Shown here: one piece after another, positions 1 to 6,015 of the stretch | Numbering within the stretch: position 1 is the stretch's first letter | How the letters are laid out: every line of letters starts with the position of its first letter | Assembly: GCA_018335765.1 (NCBI GenBank) | Contig: JAGXRU010000145.1 | Location: 1 to 6,015 of the forward strand | Source of the DNA: Alkaliphilus sp. | GTDB taxonomy: Bacteria; Bacillota; Clostridia; Peptostreptococcales; Thermotaleaceae | Direction of reading: 5' to 3' | Length of the DNA stretch: 6,015 nucleotides | Notes under the pieces: model-generated | The model's input: only the letters and a program-made list of their open reading frames with translations | Told to the model about the DNA's origin: nothing | Database searches by the model: none | Made by a program: the position numbers and the translations under genes

Positions 1-429
1 ATCTCTTTCGCCAAAGTCAACACCACCAGCAATGAGAATTAAATTGGGTTTAATATTTTCTATGGTATTCAAATCTCTCTTTCTAAGCTTTCCACCTGTA
101 ACATGATGGATGATCGCACCAGCTCCAAGGGCTGCTTCTTTGGCAGCCCTTACGGTCATATCATAGACTAGACCATGAACGGTCATTTTTAAACCGCCTG
201 CAGCACTACTGGTAGCTAACATTTCATCATAATCTAAATCGCTAAGCCCTAATTTTTTTCTCAAATTTTCCATAGCTCCCTGTAGACCTATGTTGACATC
301 TCCCTCTAATACAGTGGTGGGAGCTTGACCTTGACCTGAAAATTTTGGAAAAGGAGTATTAATATTGGAAAATGCATTTACTACAGTAGTGGTACTTCCA
401 ATTTCAGCCACAAGAACATCAATTTTCAT
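1..429 (-). CDS. MutL/GlmL-family actin-fold ATPase, likely aminomutase-associated (partial, 3' end beyond window)
   Basis: The first 143 codons are present, open without a stop to base 1; family members run to roughly 460 residues, so about a third is seen. The N-terminus (MKIDVLVAEIGSTTTVVNAF) carries the phosphate-1 loop of sugar-kinase/actin-type ATPases at about residues 9-15. SSAAGGL at 74-80 and AGGVDFGERD at 134-143 are typical of the MutL/GlmL group. Family knowledge: such genes sit next to B12-dependent mutases (glutamate mutase glmS/glmE, ornithine aminomutase) and are suspected to act as ATP-dependent chaperones or reactivases, but the role is not settled. This is not the DNA-repair MutL. 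The ATG at 429 overlaps the oraE end by 11 bp, with only a weak GAAGAG ribosome site at 439-444, so expression probably depends on coupling to oraE and may be lower than that of the mutase. Confidence 0.9.
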   Translation of the reverse strand, partial: MKIDVLVAEIGSTTTVVNAFSNINTPFPKFSGQGQAPTTVLEGDVNIGLQGAMENLRKKLGLSDLDYDEMLATSSAAGGLKMTVHGLVYDMTVRAAKEAALGAGAIIHHVTGGKLRKRDLNTIENIKPNLILIAGGVDFGERD

Positions 430-2629
430 TGATCAATTCTCTTCTTTTCTTTACTAGGAATGTAGCTACATTGATTCCTTTTGTTCCTCTTCCAAATCCT
501 GCATCAACACCTGTCTTTAGAGCCATTTCAGGAATTACTTGAGTTCCTCCGCTTACTATAATCATTTTATCTCTTATGCCCTTTTCTATGCAAAGTTCAT
601 GGATTTTTTTCATATTTTTGTAATGTAGTTCATCATGACTTATTATTGTTGATATTAGTATTGCATCAGCATTGATTTCTATAGCTGCATCTACTAATTT
701 CTCCAAGGGAACAGATGTTCCTAAATAATTGCATTCTATACCATATTTTTCTATACCACCATGCTTTATATCAATGATTTCTCTTAAGCCTACAGAGTGT
801 TCATCTTCTCCAACTGTTCCGGCTACAATTCTCATTGGTTTAGCTTCAATGTCAGCTCTAACCTCTTCCTCTGACATAATATCTGGTTCAGGTGGTATTT
901 CTAGATCCTTGGTATCTATTGTAAATTCAACCTTGCCCTTCAATTGAATTCTGGTTCCTTCTGATGGATGCATTATTTCTTTATGAATAACCTCTACATC
1001 TGAAAGACCCATTTTTTTACCTATTTCAAGGGCTGCATATTCTGCAACTCGTCTGCTGGTTGATAAGAAAAGATCCATTTGAACAACGCCATCACCTAAC
1101 CATTCGACCTCTGGCTTGATTTTTGTTGTATCTCTTAGCTCCTTAGTTTCTTCCATTCTTACATTAACATTGTCTGTTTCATCTAGCTCGTCAATAAATA
1201 TTATTTTTTCTGGAACCTCGAATGTACATCCTCCAATTAATTTGGAAGGGTTGTTCACAGCAGATGGATCATATTGACTCACATTGTTATAGCCAAAATG
1301 AGCCGTTACTGGAGCAAGATAGTCCTCGCTTCTTTCAAAAATAGCTCCTGATCCTACTCCGCCTTCACTTTTCCTTGCTATACCATCACCATTTCTTTCC
1401 GGATAATACCCCGAATCAACAAAAAAGCCATCTTCTACCGCTTTAAAATAGCCTCCTGTTTCTAATATTTCCTCCATGAATAATACTGCTCTTTCTTTTA
1501 ATTCTCTAACTTTTTCTGCTAGGACTCCATCCTTCTTTAATTCCAGCATTTCCATCAGGGCATCCATTCCCACTAATGCTTGTTTTGCAGTATCACAGGC
1601 TTCAACATTATACATATGCCATGGGACATTTCTGCCTTCATCGGGAGTAATTGTTGATTGAATGTCTGCACTGGTTAGTTTTGATATCATTAAATTAAGA
1701 ACATGGGTCACTGTTGCTTCTCTAGTTGAAGACTCCATATATTTAGTATTCATTTGAGCCCTCATTTTGTACTCTGAAAATAAATCTCTTAACGCTACGG
1801 CATAGGGTAAGTCTATGTGTATATTGGGTGCTGGCGGAGCTGTAGGTGGTACGGTAGATAGGCATATATTTGATTTCTTCATGCCAATCTTGACGGAGAA
1901 TATTGAATTTAATGCGTGTTGAACCATAAGCTCTGGCATTACCTTCCAAGCTTCTCTGGCTGTAGCATTGGCATTGTGAGCTCCATCTATTTGTGCAATA
2001 TCAGCCCATACCATGATTTTCTTTGATTCCGCTGCATCTACAAAGGACCTTACCATATTTATGTTTCGATAGAGAACATTGTATTGGGGATCTTGATGAG
2101 CACCATTTACGCCCTCCTCTGCAAACATTACGGCAATATCTGGACCCGCTACGCCACTGACATAAGAATGGTAATTAATTGGTCTGCCCACTTCTTCTTC
2201 AATAAGATCTAATGCTTTTCTCTGAGCTCGCACTTGTTTTCTAGTAATTGGAATGCCTCCAATTCCTTGAGGCGTTCCTTCGATTAATCCATCAAAATGT
2301 GATTGGCCAGCAGTTCTGATTACCATTATATGATCTGCTCCATGCCATGCAGCCATTCTCATTCTGCGTATATCATCTTCAAATCGTCCCGAAGCTATTT
2401 CAGTGGTTATGGTATGTTCTGGTTGAGGATCTATGTCTCCGAAGTACTTAGCTGAAGGTAATGGAATACTATTGACAAGAGGCTTTGAACAGTTTTTATA
2501 AGTAAAAGGTCCCATTTTTAACCCTTCTACCTTTTGTCGCCAGACCCAACCTCTTCTCTTTGGTCTATAATTCTCTAGGTCTTTCAATATTTCCTTTACA
2601 TCTATCTTTTCGTTTATATCTAGAGTCAT
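419..2629 (-). CDS. oraE: D-ornithine 4,5-aminomutase, E (large, B12/PLP-binding) subunit
   Basis: Main subunit (736 residues) of D-ornithine 4,5-aminomutase, a cytoplasmic radical enzyme using adenosylcobalamin and PLP. The N-terminal roughly 550 residues form the lysine-aminomutase-like TIM-barrel part that should hold PLP and substrate; by analogy with the characterised enzyme, His218 and Arg290 are candidate active-site residues. The C-terminal part (about 597-736) is the B12-binding Rossmann domain: DEHSVG at 609-614 fits the DxHxxG base-off motif with His611 as the lower cobalt ligand, followed by ISTIIS at 659-664 and SGGTQV at 693-698. Lys622, 11 residues after the cobalt-ligand histidine, sits where the PLP Schiff-base lysine is known in this family. 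No key residue appears lost. The start has AAGGAGG nine bases upstream inside the oraS end and overlaps oraS by 4 bp; the end overlaps the next gene by 11 bp. Lysine 5,6-aminomutase is excluded by the single-chain domain order and by the adjacent oraS. Confidence 0.96.
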   Translation of the reverse strand: MTLDINEKIDVKEILKDLENYRPKRRGWVWRQKVEGLKMGPFTYKNCSKPLVNSIPLPSAKYFGDIDPQPEHTITTEIASGRFEDDIRRMRMAAWHGADHIMVIRTAGQSHFDGLIEGTPQGIGGIPITRKQVRAQRKALDLIEEEVGRPINYHSYVSGVAGPDIAVMFAEEGVNGAHQDPQYNVLYRNINMVRSFVDAAESKKIMVWADIAQIDGAHNANATAREAWKVMPELMVQHALNSIFSVKIGMKKSNICLSTVPPTAPPAPNIHIDLPYAVALRDLFSEYKMRAQMNTKYMESSTREATVTHVLNLMISKLTSADIQSTITPDEGRNVPWHMYNVEACDTAKQALVGMDALMEMLELKKDGVLAEKVRELKERAVLFMEEILETGGYFKAVEDGFFVDSGYYPERNGDGIARKSEGGVGSGAIFERSEDYLAPVTAHFGYNNVSQYDPSAVNNPSKLIGGCTFEVPEKIIFIDELDETDNVNVRMEETKELRDTTKIKPEVEWLGDGVVQMDLFLSTSRRVAEYAALEIGKKMGLSDVEVIHKEIMHPSEGTRIQLKGKVEFTIDTKDLEIPPEPDIMSEEEVRADIEAKPMRIVAGTVGEDEHSVGLREIIDIKHGGIEKYGIECNYLGTSVPLEKLVDAAIEINADAILISTIISHDELHYKNMKKIHELCIEKGIRDKMIIVSGGTQVIPEMALKTGVDAGFGRGTKGINVATFLVKKRRELINEN

Positions 2630-2994
2630 ACTTTATTCCCTCCTTCAAAAATTGCCAACACTTCATTCCAAAGGTTATCTTCAAGAAGTGCCAAGCCTGC
2701 ATCTCTGATAGATATGTTTCTTTCTTTAGCTAATATATAAACCACGTGACCCGCACCTTTCCCCATTAAACCCCTATCCATTACGCCTTCAACTAGTCCT
2801 TTAGCTTCAAGACTTGAAAAACCCATCCTAAGTAGCACAGACCTTTCTATGGAAGGTGTTGTGTTTTTCGTTGCAAGATCTATTAAAGGCTCCACCATCT
2901 GTGATGCCAGCTGCCAAAATCGTTCTTTTAATTGTTCATCCGTTAAATCAATCAGGTGCTCTCTTCTTTTTTGGAAATCATCTGCTCTCTTCAT
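2626..2994 (-). CDS. oraS: D-ornithine 4,5-aminomutase, S (small) subunit
   Basis: Small subunit (122 residues) of the adenosylcobalamin/PLP-dependent enzyme that moves the terminal amino group of D-ornithine to C4, giving (2R,4S)-2,4-diaminopentanoate. Family knowledge: OraS packs against the OraE barrel and is needed for activity, but the cofactor motifs are in OraE. Recognisable OraS sequence includes MKRADDFQKRR at the N-terminus, TTPSIERSVLLRMGFSS near 46-62 and DRGLMGKGAGHVVY near 73-86. Start choice: the frame is open for 27 more codons up to 3075, but those residues are unlike OraS and would overlap ortB by 32 bp. The ATG at 2994 has AGGAG nine bases upstream and gives the usual family N-terminus. 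Its TGA overlaps the oraE ATG (ATGA), so the two subunits are probably translationally coupled. Confidence 0.95.
   Translation of the reverse strand: MKRADDFQKRREHLIDLTDEQLKERFWQLASQMVEPLIDLATKNTTPSIERSVLLRMGFSSLEAKGLVEGVMDRGLMGKGAGHVVYILAKERNISIRDAGLALLEDNLWNEVLAIFEGGNKV
2639..2643 (-). promoter_or_regulatory. Ribosome binding site of oraE, embedded in the oraS end
   Basis: GGAGG (within AAGGAGGG) sits nine bases before the oraE ATG and encodes part of the Glu-Gly-Gly near the C-terminus of OraS. Ribosomes ending oraS would be placed directly at the oraE start, consistent with matched production of the two aminomutase subunits. Confidence 0.8.
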
Positions 2995-3003
2995 AATTAT
3001 TTT

Positions 3004-3008
3004 CTCCT
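3004..3008 (-). promoter_or_regulatory. Ribosome binding site of oraS (decides start)
   Basis: AGGAG, nine bases before the ATG at 2994, lies within the 49-bp ortB-oraS gap. It supports the 122-residue OraS over a 149-residue form starting inside ortB. Confidence 0.85.
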
Positions 3009-3043
3009 TTGATCTCTCATTATTTGAATCTGAATATATCAAT

Positions 3044-4468
3044 TTAGTCCCTAATTGCGACACCTTGTTCTTCAAGATAATTTTTTACAAAATCCATGGA
3101 CGACTTGGTATCTTGCACTAAAAAATCTGCATCCCCAGACGAAATTTCAGTCTTATTACTGAAATCTAAACAGTTTTTAATATAAGATTTTTTTAGTTTC
3201 GCAAGGTCAATATTCTTTGCTTTAATTAATCTTGGATGAGAAGGAAGTATAATGTTTTTACCTGGTACTTCATCATCAGGGTCCCCAAACAATATTTCGA
3301 TTCCATTATCTCTGGCAAAAGATAGTTGGGGTTGAATGTGTTTTCCGGCACCAGTGTATTCTGTTTCCTGAACAACTACTATTTTATCTTCCTCAATCTC
3401 TTGAGCTATACTAAATGCCGCTGCCAAAGATATATTACCTGCAGGGCCCCTTTCAAGACCTTCGATTTGAGCCAAAGCTTCAGTCATGTAAAACACATCA
3501 CCTTGGGAAACTGTGACATACCTATCCAAATATCTTAATGGTCTTGCCGCAGATCTTGGTACATCCGATCTGTCTGGCCAAGTGGAAAATGGTATGCCAA
3601 AACCTGTATGTCCGGTGGTAAAGGATTTCCTGTTAAAATGATTATCGCTTGCCATATGAAGCCCTTGAAGGTTAACGCTAGCACCAACAATTTGTGTGCT
3701 TTCTGCACCTGCTTTAAGGAGTCCTCTGGCTGTACCAGTTACATTCCCTCCACCAGCATTAGTACAGACAACAACATCCGGATCTCTTCCAATTTTCTCT
3801 CTGAACTGCATAGCCAATTCATACCCTAAAGTCTCAACTCCCGCTATGCCAAAAGGTGTATATAAAGAAGCATTAAAATAACCTGTTTCCTCTAATAGTC
3901 TTAAGAAAATATAAAACAGCTCAGGTCCAACGGACAATTGAACAACTTCAGCTCCATAAGCTTCGCATTTTCTTGCCTTTTCAATAATTTCAGGCTGTCC
4001 CTTTCCTTTACTGTCATAGCATTCTTGAACAATTATACATTTTAAACCATGCATGGCAGCTTGACTTGCCACTGCAGCACCATAATTTCCACTGGTGGCA
4101 GCTATGACACCTTTATAACCAAGTTTTTTTGCATGATAGACAGCATTTGCTGCTCTACGAGCCTTAAAGCTCCCAGATGGATTGCAAGCTTCATCCTTTA
4201 TAAAAATCCGTGCTCCAAACCCCTTTTGTGCAATTTTTCTGGAAACCATGGTAAGGTTCTTTAGTTCCAGTAAGGGTGTATTTCCTACACTATGATTACC
4301 TTGAATGATTTTCATTTCTTCCAAGGTATAGCCAGTCTCTCTCATCATCTTTTCATAATCAAAAGCTATTCCACCCGATTCAAAGGAGCGATAATCTATA
4401 CCTACAGAATTTTTCATCGTTTCATTTTTTCTAGCTAATACACTTTCATAGCTCCAGTGATTACTCAT
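3044..4468 (-). CDS. ortB: 2-amino-4-ketopentanoate thiolase, beta (PLP) subunit OrtB
   Basis: Catalytic PLP-dependent subunit of 474 residues; with OrtA it cleaves 2-amino-4-oxopentanoate with CoA to acetyl-CoA and alanine, the carbon-splitting step of the pathway. Seen: a fold-type II (threonine synthase/tryptophan synthase beta-like) enzyme with the Schiff-base lysine in SGSFKARRA (Lys102), the cofactor/substrate loop TSGNYG at 125-130, and the glycine-rich phosphate-binding loop GGGNVTG at about 239-245. The C-terminal third (EYTGAGKHIQPQ onward) is typical of OrtB and not of threonine synthase. Start choice: a GTG nine bases upstream (4477) lies inside the GGGGGTG ribosome binding site, so the ATG at 4468 is preferred. 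The start overlaps the ortA stop as ATGAGTAA, pointing to coupled synthesis of the two subunits. A generic threonine synthase-like annotation is the likely automated mislabel. Confidence 0.94.
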   Translation of the reverse strand: MSNHWSYESVLARKNETMKNSVGIDYRSFESGGIAFDYEKMMRETGYTLEEMKIIQGNHSVGNTPLLELKNLTMVSRKIAQKGFGARIFIKDEACNPSGSFKARRAANAVYHAKKLGYKGVIAATSGNYGAAVASQAAMHGLKCIIVQECYDSKGKGQPEIIEKARKCEAYGAEVVQLSVGPELFYIFLRLLEETGYFNASLYTPFGIAGVETLGYELAMQFREKIGRDPDVVVCTNAGGGNVTGTARGLLKAGAESTQIVGASVNLQGLHMASDNHFNRKSFTTGHTGFGIPFSTWPDRSDVPRSAARPLRYLDRYVTVSQGDVFYMTEALAQIEGLERGPAGNISLAAAFSIAQEIEEDKIVVVQETEYTGAGKHIQPQLSFARDNGIEILFGDPDDEVPGKNIILPSHPRLIKAKNIDLAKLKKSYIKNCLDFSNKTEISSGDADFLVQDTKSSMDFVKNYLEEQGVAIRD

Positions 4469-4769
4469 TTTGTTCACCCCCTGCTAAGATTTCTTTCAAT
4501 TGAAGTCCTATCTGAAGCAACTCAGGGATAAAATTTCCAAAGCTATGAGTGTAGGTGGGATTAATGGCAACCAGCTTCCCCTGTGTCAACCTTCCCGTAA
4601 TCGTTTTTATCTTAATTTCTTCTCCAATGAATCCATTACTTTGAGCAAAACCTTTAACCCATATCTCCAAAGGCACATTTTTAGTATCCTCCGGAACCTG
4701 TGGAGCTCTATTATTGACATCTAAAACTATGCCTTGTATTTGTACCCAGTCACCTTTTATCGCTTTCAT
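4461..4769 (-). CDS. ortA: 2-amino-4-ketopentanoate thiolase, alpha (small) subunit OrtA
   Basis: Small soluble protein of 102 residues that partners OrtB in 2-amino-4-ketopentanoate thiolase, which uses CoA to split 2-amino-4-oxopentanoate into acetyl-CoA and alanine. The sequence has no membrane segment or signal peptide. It matches my recollection of OrtA: an N-terminal KGDWVQIQ strand, a central VPLEIWVKGF segment at about 30-39, and a conserved-looking block NPTYTHSFGNFIPELLQIG near residues 70-88. The detailed role of this subunit in catalysis cannot be read from sequence. The ATG at 4769 is preceded by AGGAG, which overlaps the TAG stop of ord, so translation is probably coupled to ord. 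Its last 8 bp overlap the start of ortB. The short length is normal for the family and not a truncation. Confidence 0.92.
   Translation of the reverse strand: MKAIKGDWVQIQGIVLDVNNRAPQVPEDTKNVPLEIWVKGFAQSNGFIGEEIKIKTITGRLTQGKLVAINPTYTHSFGNFIPELLQIGLQLKEILAGGEQNE
4475..4481 (-). promoter_or_regulatory. Ribosome binding site of ortB (decides start)
   Basis: GGGGGTG lies six bases before the ATG at 4468 and inside the end of ortA. The alternative in-frame GTG start at 4477 is itself part of this site, so it is unlikely to be used. Confidence 0.75.
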
Positions 4770-4778
4770 ATTTTTCTC

Positions 4779-5825
4779 CTACCTTTGTATTAGATCTCTC
4801 ATATCACCCATAATAGCCCTTGGTACAGGTAAATCTAACATTGTTTTCAATCCTGGAGATGCGTTTATTACTTGTGGGATCATATTTACACACATGGCAA
4901 TAGTGCCTAATCCGCCTTCAACCTCTGGTTTGATAGACATGTTTATTTCAGGCTGACCCTTAATTGTTATATAATCTCCTGTTTGGGTGCCTTCCATCTC
5001 AGGCTCTATTTGTTGCGGATGGATCATATCAATCATCACTTCACCATTCATATAGCCCTGCCCTGTCATGTTAACTCCTGCTACATTTCCTGCAGCCGCA
5101 AAGCCATGGGGTGATTTTCTGTCAACATTGGTTATAATAGGTTTCATTTGTTGCTCAACTTTATCAATTTTCCAACCAATGGCGTCAGCTATCATTCCAA
5201 TGGATTCACTAAAACCGACATGTCCTGCAAGTGTACCTTCCTGAACACCTCTGTTGAATTTTTCTACTGTTATTCCTACTCCCTGTTCTTCCATAACTGC
5301 ATGACCAAAGGGTGACAAGCTATTTACTCTTTTGGCTTCAACGTGTTCCACATCGACCATACAGCCTGTTAAAGTAACCACCAACAGATCCATTATCAGA
5401 CCTGGATTAATACCGGTACCCAGTACTGTAACACCATTTTCTTTGGCAATCCTGTCTAATTCCTTGGCTAATTCCGGATTTTGAACTTTTGGGTATGCCA
5501 TTTCCTCAGCTGTGGATATGACATTCACCTTTTTTTCCAGAACAAGTTTCAATCTTGGAAAAGCATTTTTTGTATAAGAGTCTGTTGCACATAGACATAC
5601 ATCACAGCTTCCTTCTAACAGTACTTCTTCAATATTCTCATTAATGATTACTTCCTTTCGATCTCCTCGTTGGACTCCCAATAAATCAAACATGCTTTTA
5701 TTTACCCTTGCTTTGTTTCTATCACATACACCTATAATTTCTACACCTTTTTTCTTTAAAAGCATTTTTGCTATACCACTTCCCATCGCTCCGAATCCCC
5801 AAATTGCTACTCTGATATTTTCCAT
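4779..5825 (-). CDS. ord: 2,4-diaminopentanoate dehydrogenase
   Basis: Cytoplasmic oxidoreductase of 348 residues that oxidatively deaminates (2R,4S)-2,4-diaminopentanoate to 2-amino-4-oxopentanoate, releasing ammonia and NAD(P)H; this is the second committed step of oxidative ornithine degradation. Seen: an N-terminal Rossmann fold with the dinucleotide loop GFGAMG at residues 10-15 and Asp35-Arg36 at the end of the second strand. The acidic residue suits NAD, although family members may accept both cofactors. A DapB-like layout follows, with GTGINPG at about 136-142. Start choice: an in-frame GTG lies nine bases upstream at 5834, but it almost abuts the GGAGG ribosome binding site, whereas the ATG at 5825 is 10 bases from it. 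It is the first gene of the operon and ends in TAG, 9 bp before ortA. Assignment rests on remembered family sequence plus the unmistakable neighbours; other DapB-like dehydrogenases are much less likely here. Confidence 0.93.
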   Translation of the reverse strand: MENIRVAIWGFGAMGSGIAKMLLKKKGVEIIGVCDRNKARVNKSMFDLLGVQRGDRKEVIINENIEEVLLEGSCDVCLCATDSYTKNAFPRLKLVLEKKVNVISTAEEMAYPKVQNPELAKELDRIAKENGVTVLGTGINPGLIMDLLVVTLTGCMVDVEHVEAKRVNSLSPFGHAVMEEQGVGITVEKFNRGVQEGTLAGHVGFSESIGMIADAIGWKIDKVEQQMKPIITNVDRKSPHGFAAAGNVAGVNMTGQGYMNGEVMIDMIHPQQIEPEMEGTQTGDYITIKGQPEINMSIKPEVEGGLGTIAMCVNMIPQVINASPGLKTMLDLPVPRAIMGDMRDLIQR

Positions 5826-5835
5826 TAAATACACA

Positions 5836-5840
5836 CCTCC
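5836..5840 (-). promoter_or_regulatory. Ribosome binding site of ord (decides start)
   Basis: GGAGG lies 10 bases before the ATG at 5825 but only one base before the in-frame GTG at 5834, which favours the ATG as the start of ord. Confidence 0.85.
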
Positions 5841-5865
5841 AAATTCACTTGTTTAGTTTATTATT

Positions 5866-5882
5866 TGCAATTTCCTTGCCAA
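5866..5882 (-). promoter_or_regulatory. Sigma-54 (RpoN/SigL) promoter of the ord operon
   Basis: Read on the minus strand the bases are TTGGCAAGGAAATTGCA. This gives a -24 element TGGCAA, a 5-base spacer, and a -12 element TTGCA, against the sigma-54 consensus TGGCAC-N5-TTGC(A/T). The invariant GG and GC are present at the correct spacing and only one consensus base differs. Transcription would begin near base 5855, leaving a leader of about 30 nt that includes the ord ribosome binding site. Sigma-54 promoters need an ATP-using enhancer-binding activator, so the operon is probably switched on by a specific signal such as ornithine; the activator gene is not in the window. Confidence 0.82.
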
Positions 5883-5929
5883 ACTAGTATTATTTATTTA
5901 TATAATTTGCGGATTATTATTCAAAAATA

Positions 5930-5943
5930 AGACTGTTTAGTCT
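5930..5943. promoter_or_regulatory. Candidate activator (enhancer) site: perfect inverted repeat
   Basis: Both strands read as 5-base arms AGACT and AGTCT around a 4-base centre (AGACTAAACAGTCT on the minus strand). Its centre is about 80 bp upstream of the predicted start of transcription, a usual position for an upstream activating sequence bound by a sigma-54 enhancer-binding protein. The arms are short and the region is AT-rich, so chance is possible; the role is inferred from position only. Confidence 0.4.
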
Positions 5944-6015
5944 GAATTTGCTAAATGCTGATTCGGGATTTCTATTATCTGCATATATAGAATTCAAATA
6001 TTTAACAACCTGCAA

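Noticed and set aside
1..429. DNA mismatch repair MutL
   Set aside because: The shared name is misleading: the sequence has the actin/sugar-kinase phosphate loop of the GlmL family and lacks the GHKL ATPase motifs of repair MutL.
729..947. Plus-strand open frame of 72 codons, and similar ones at 1476-1661, 2849-3121, 3326-3538, 3608-3829, 3696-3881, 4049-4264, 4500-4724, 4714-4956 and 5644-5856
   Set aside because: All lie antisense to well-supported operon genes, have no recognisable domains, and have compositions expected from the reverse of coding sequence.
1743..1949. Minus-strand open frame of 68 codons inside oraE in another frame
   Set aside because: It is entirely within the oraE coding region, resembles no family known to me and is best explained as a frame shadow.
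2995..3043. Possible terminator or attenuator in the 49-bp ortB-oraS gap
   Set aside because: No GC-rich stem with a U-run is visible; only a feeble TTGA/TCAA pairing. The gap holds the oraS ribosome binding site.
3044..4468. Threonine synthase or diaminopropionate ammonia-lyase
   Set aside because: The PLP fold is shared, but the C-terminal region, the partner ortA and the ornithine pathway setting all point to OrtB.
5889..5922. Sigma-A-like pair TTGAAT-N17-ATAAAT upstream of ord
   Set aside because: Both boxes are poor matches and the stretch is so AT-rich that such pairs are expected by chance; the sigma-54 site downstream is far more specific. A weak secondary promoter cannot be excluded.
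5826..6015. Cobalamin riboswitch or other structured leader before the B12-dependent pathway
   Set aside because: The predicted leader is only about 30 nt, and the whole upstream segment lacks the conserved B12-box or other aptamer-like elements I could recognise.

Overview
The window is an AT-rich stretch that looks like a low-GC anaerobic Firmicute that ferments amino acids (a clostridial or Tissierella/Acetoanaerobium/Alkaliphilus-type organism). I infer this from gene content and base composition and cannot name a species. It holds one compact operon, entirely on the minus strand, for the oxidative (Stickland-type) breakdown of ornithine. Reading in the direction of transcription, from high to low coordinates, the order is ord, ortA, ortB, oraS, oraE and the 5' end of a MutL/GlmL-family gene that runs off the window at base 1.

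Layout: bases 5826-6015 are the upstream non-coding region. It carries a near-consensus sigma-54 (RpoN/SigL) promoter at 5866-5882, a short leader, a strong ribosome binding site, and a perfect short inverted repeat at 5930-5943 that could be an activator site. Bases 1-5825 are almost wholly coding. ord and ortA are 9 bp apart, ortA/ortB overlap by 8 bp, oraS/oraE by 4 bp and oraE/mutL-like by 11 bp. The only real internal gap is the 49 bp between ortB and oraS. No tRNA, rRNA, mobile element, CRISPR array or terminator was seen.

How the genes work together (family knowledge): D-ornithine is converted by the adenosylcobalamin- and PLP-dependent D-ornithine 4,5-aminomutase (OraS+OraE) to (2R,4S)-2,4-diaminopentanoate. 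Ord oxidatively deaminates this to 2-amino-4-oxopentanoate with NAD(P)+. OrtA+OrtB cleave that thiolytically with CoA to acetyl-CoA and alanine. The MutL/GlmL-like protein belongs to an actin-fold ATPase family found beside B12-dependent carbon-skeleton and amino mutases, and is suspected to protect or reactivate the mutase. The L-ornithine racemase that would feed the pathway is not in the window; it could lie beyond base 1.

The pathway is known, so I do not claim a new system. The points most worth a second look are the sigma-54 promoter with its candidate activator site, the aminomutase-associated MutL-like ATPase, the corrected start codons, and a short sequence shared between the end of ord and the ortB-oraS gap.
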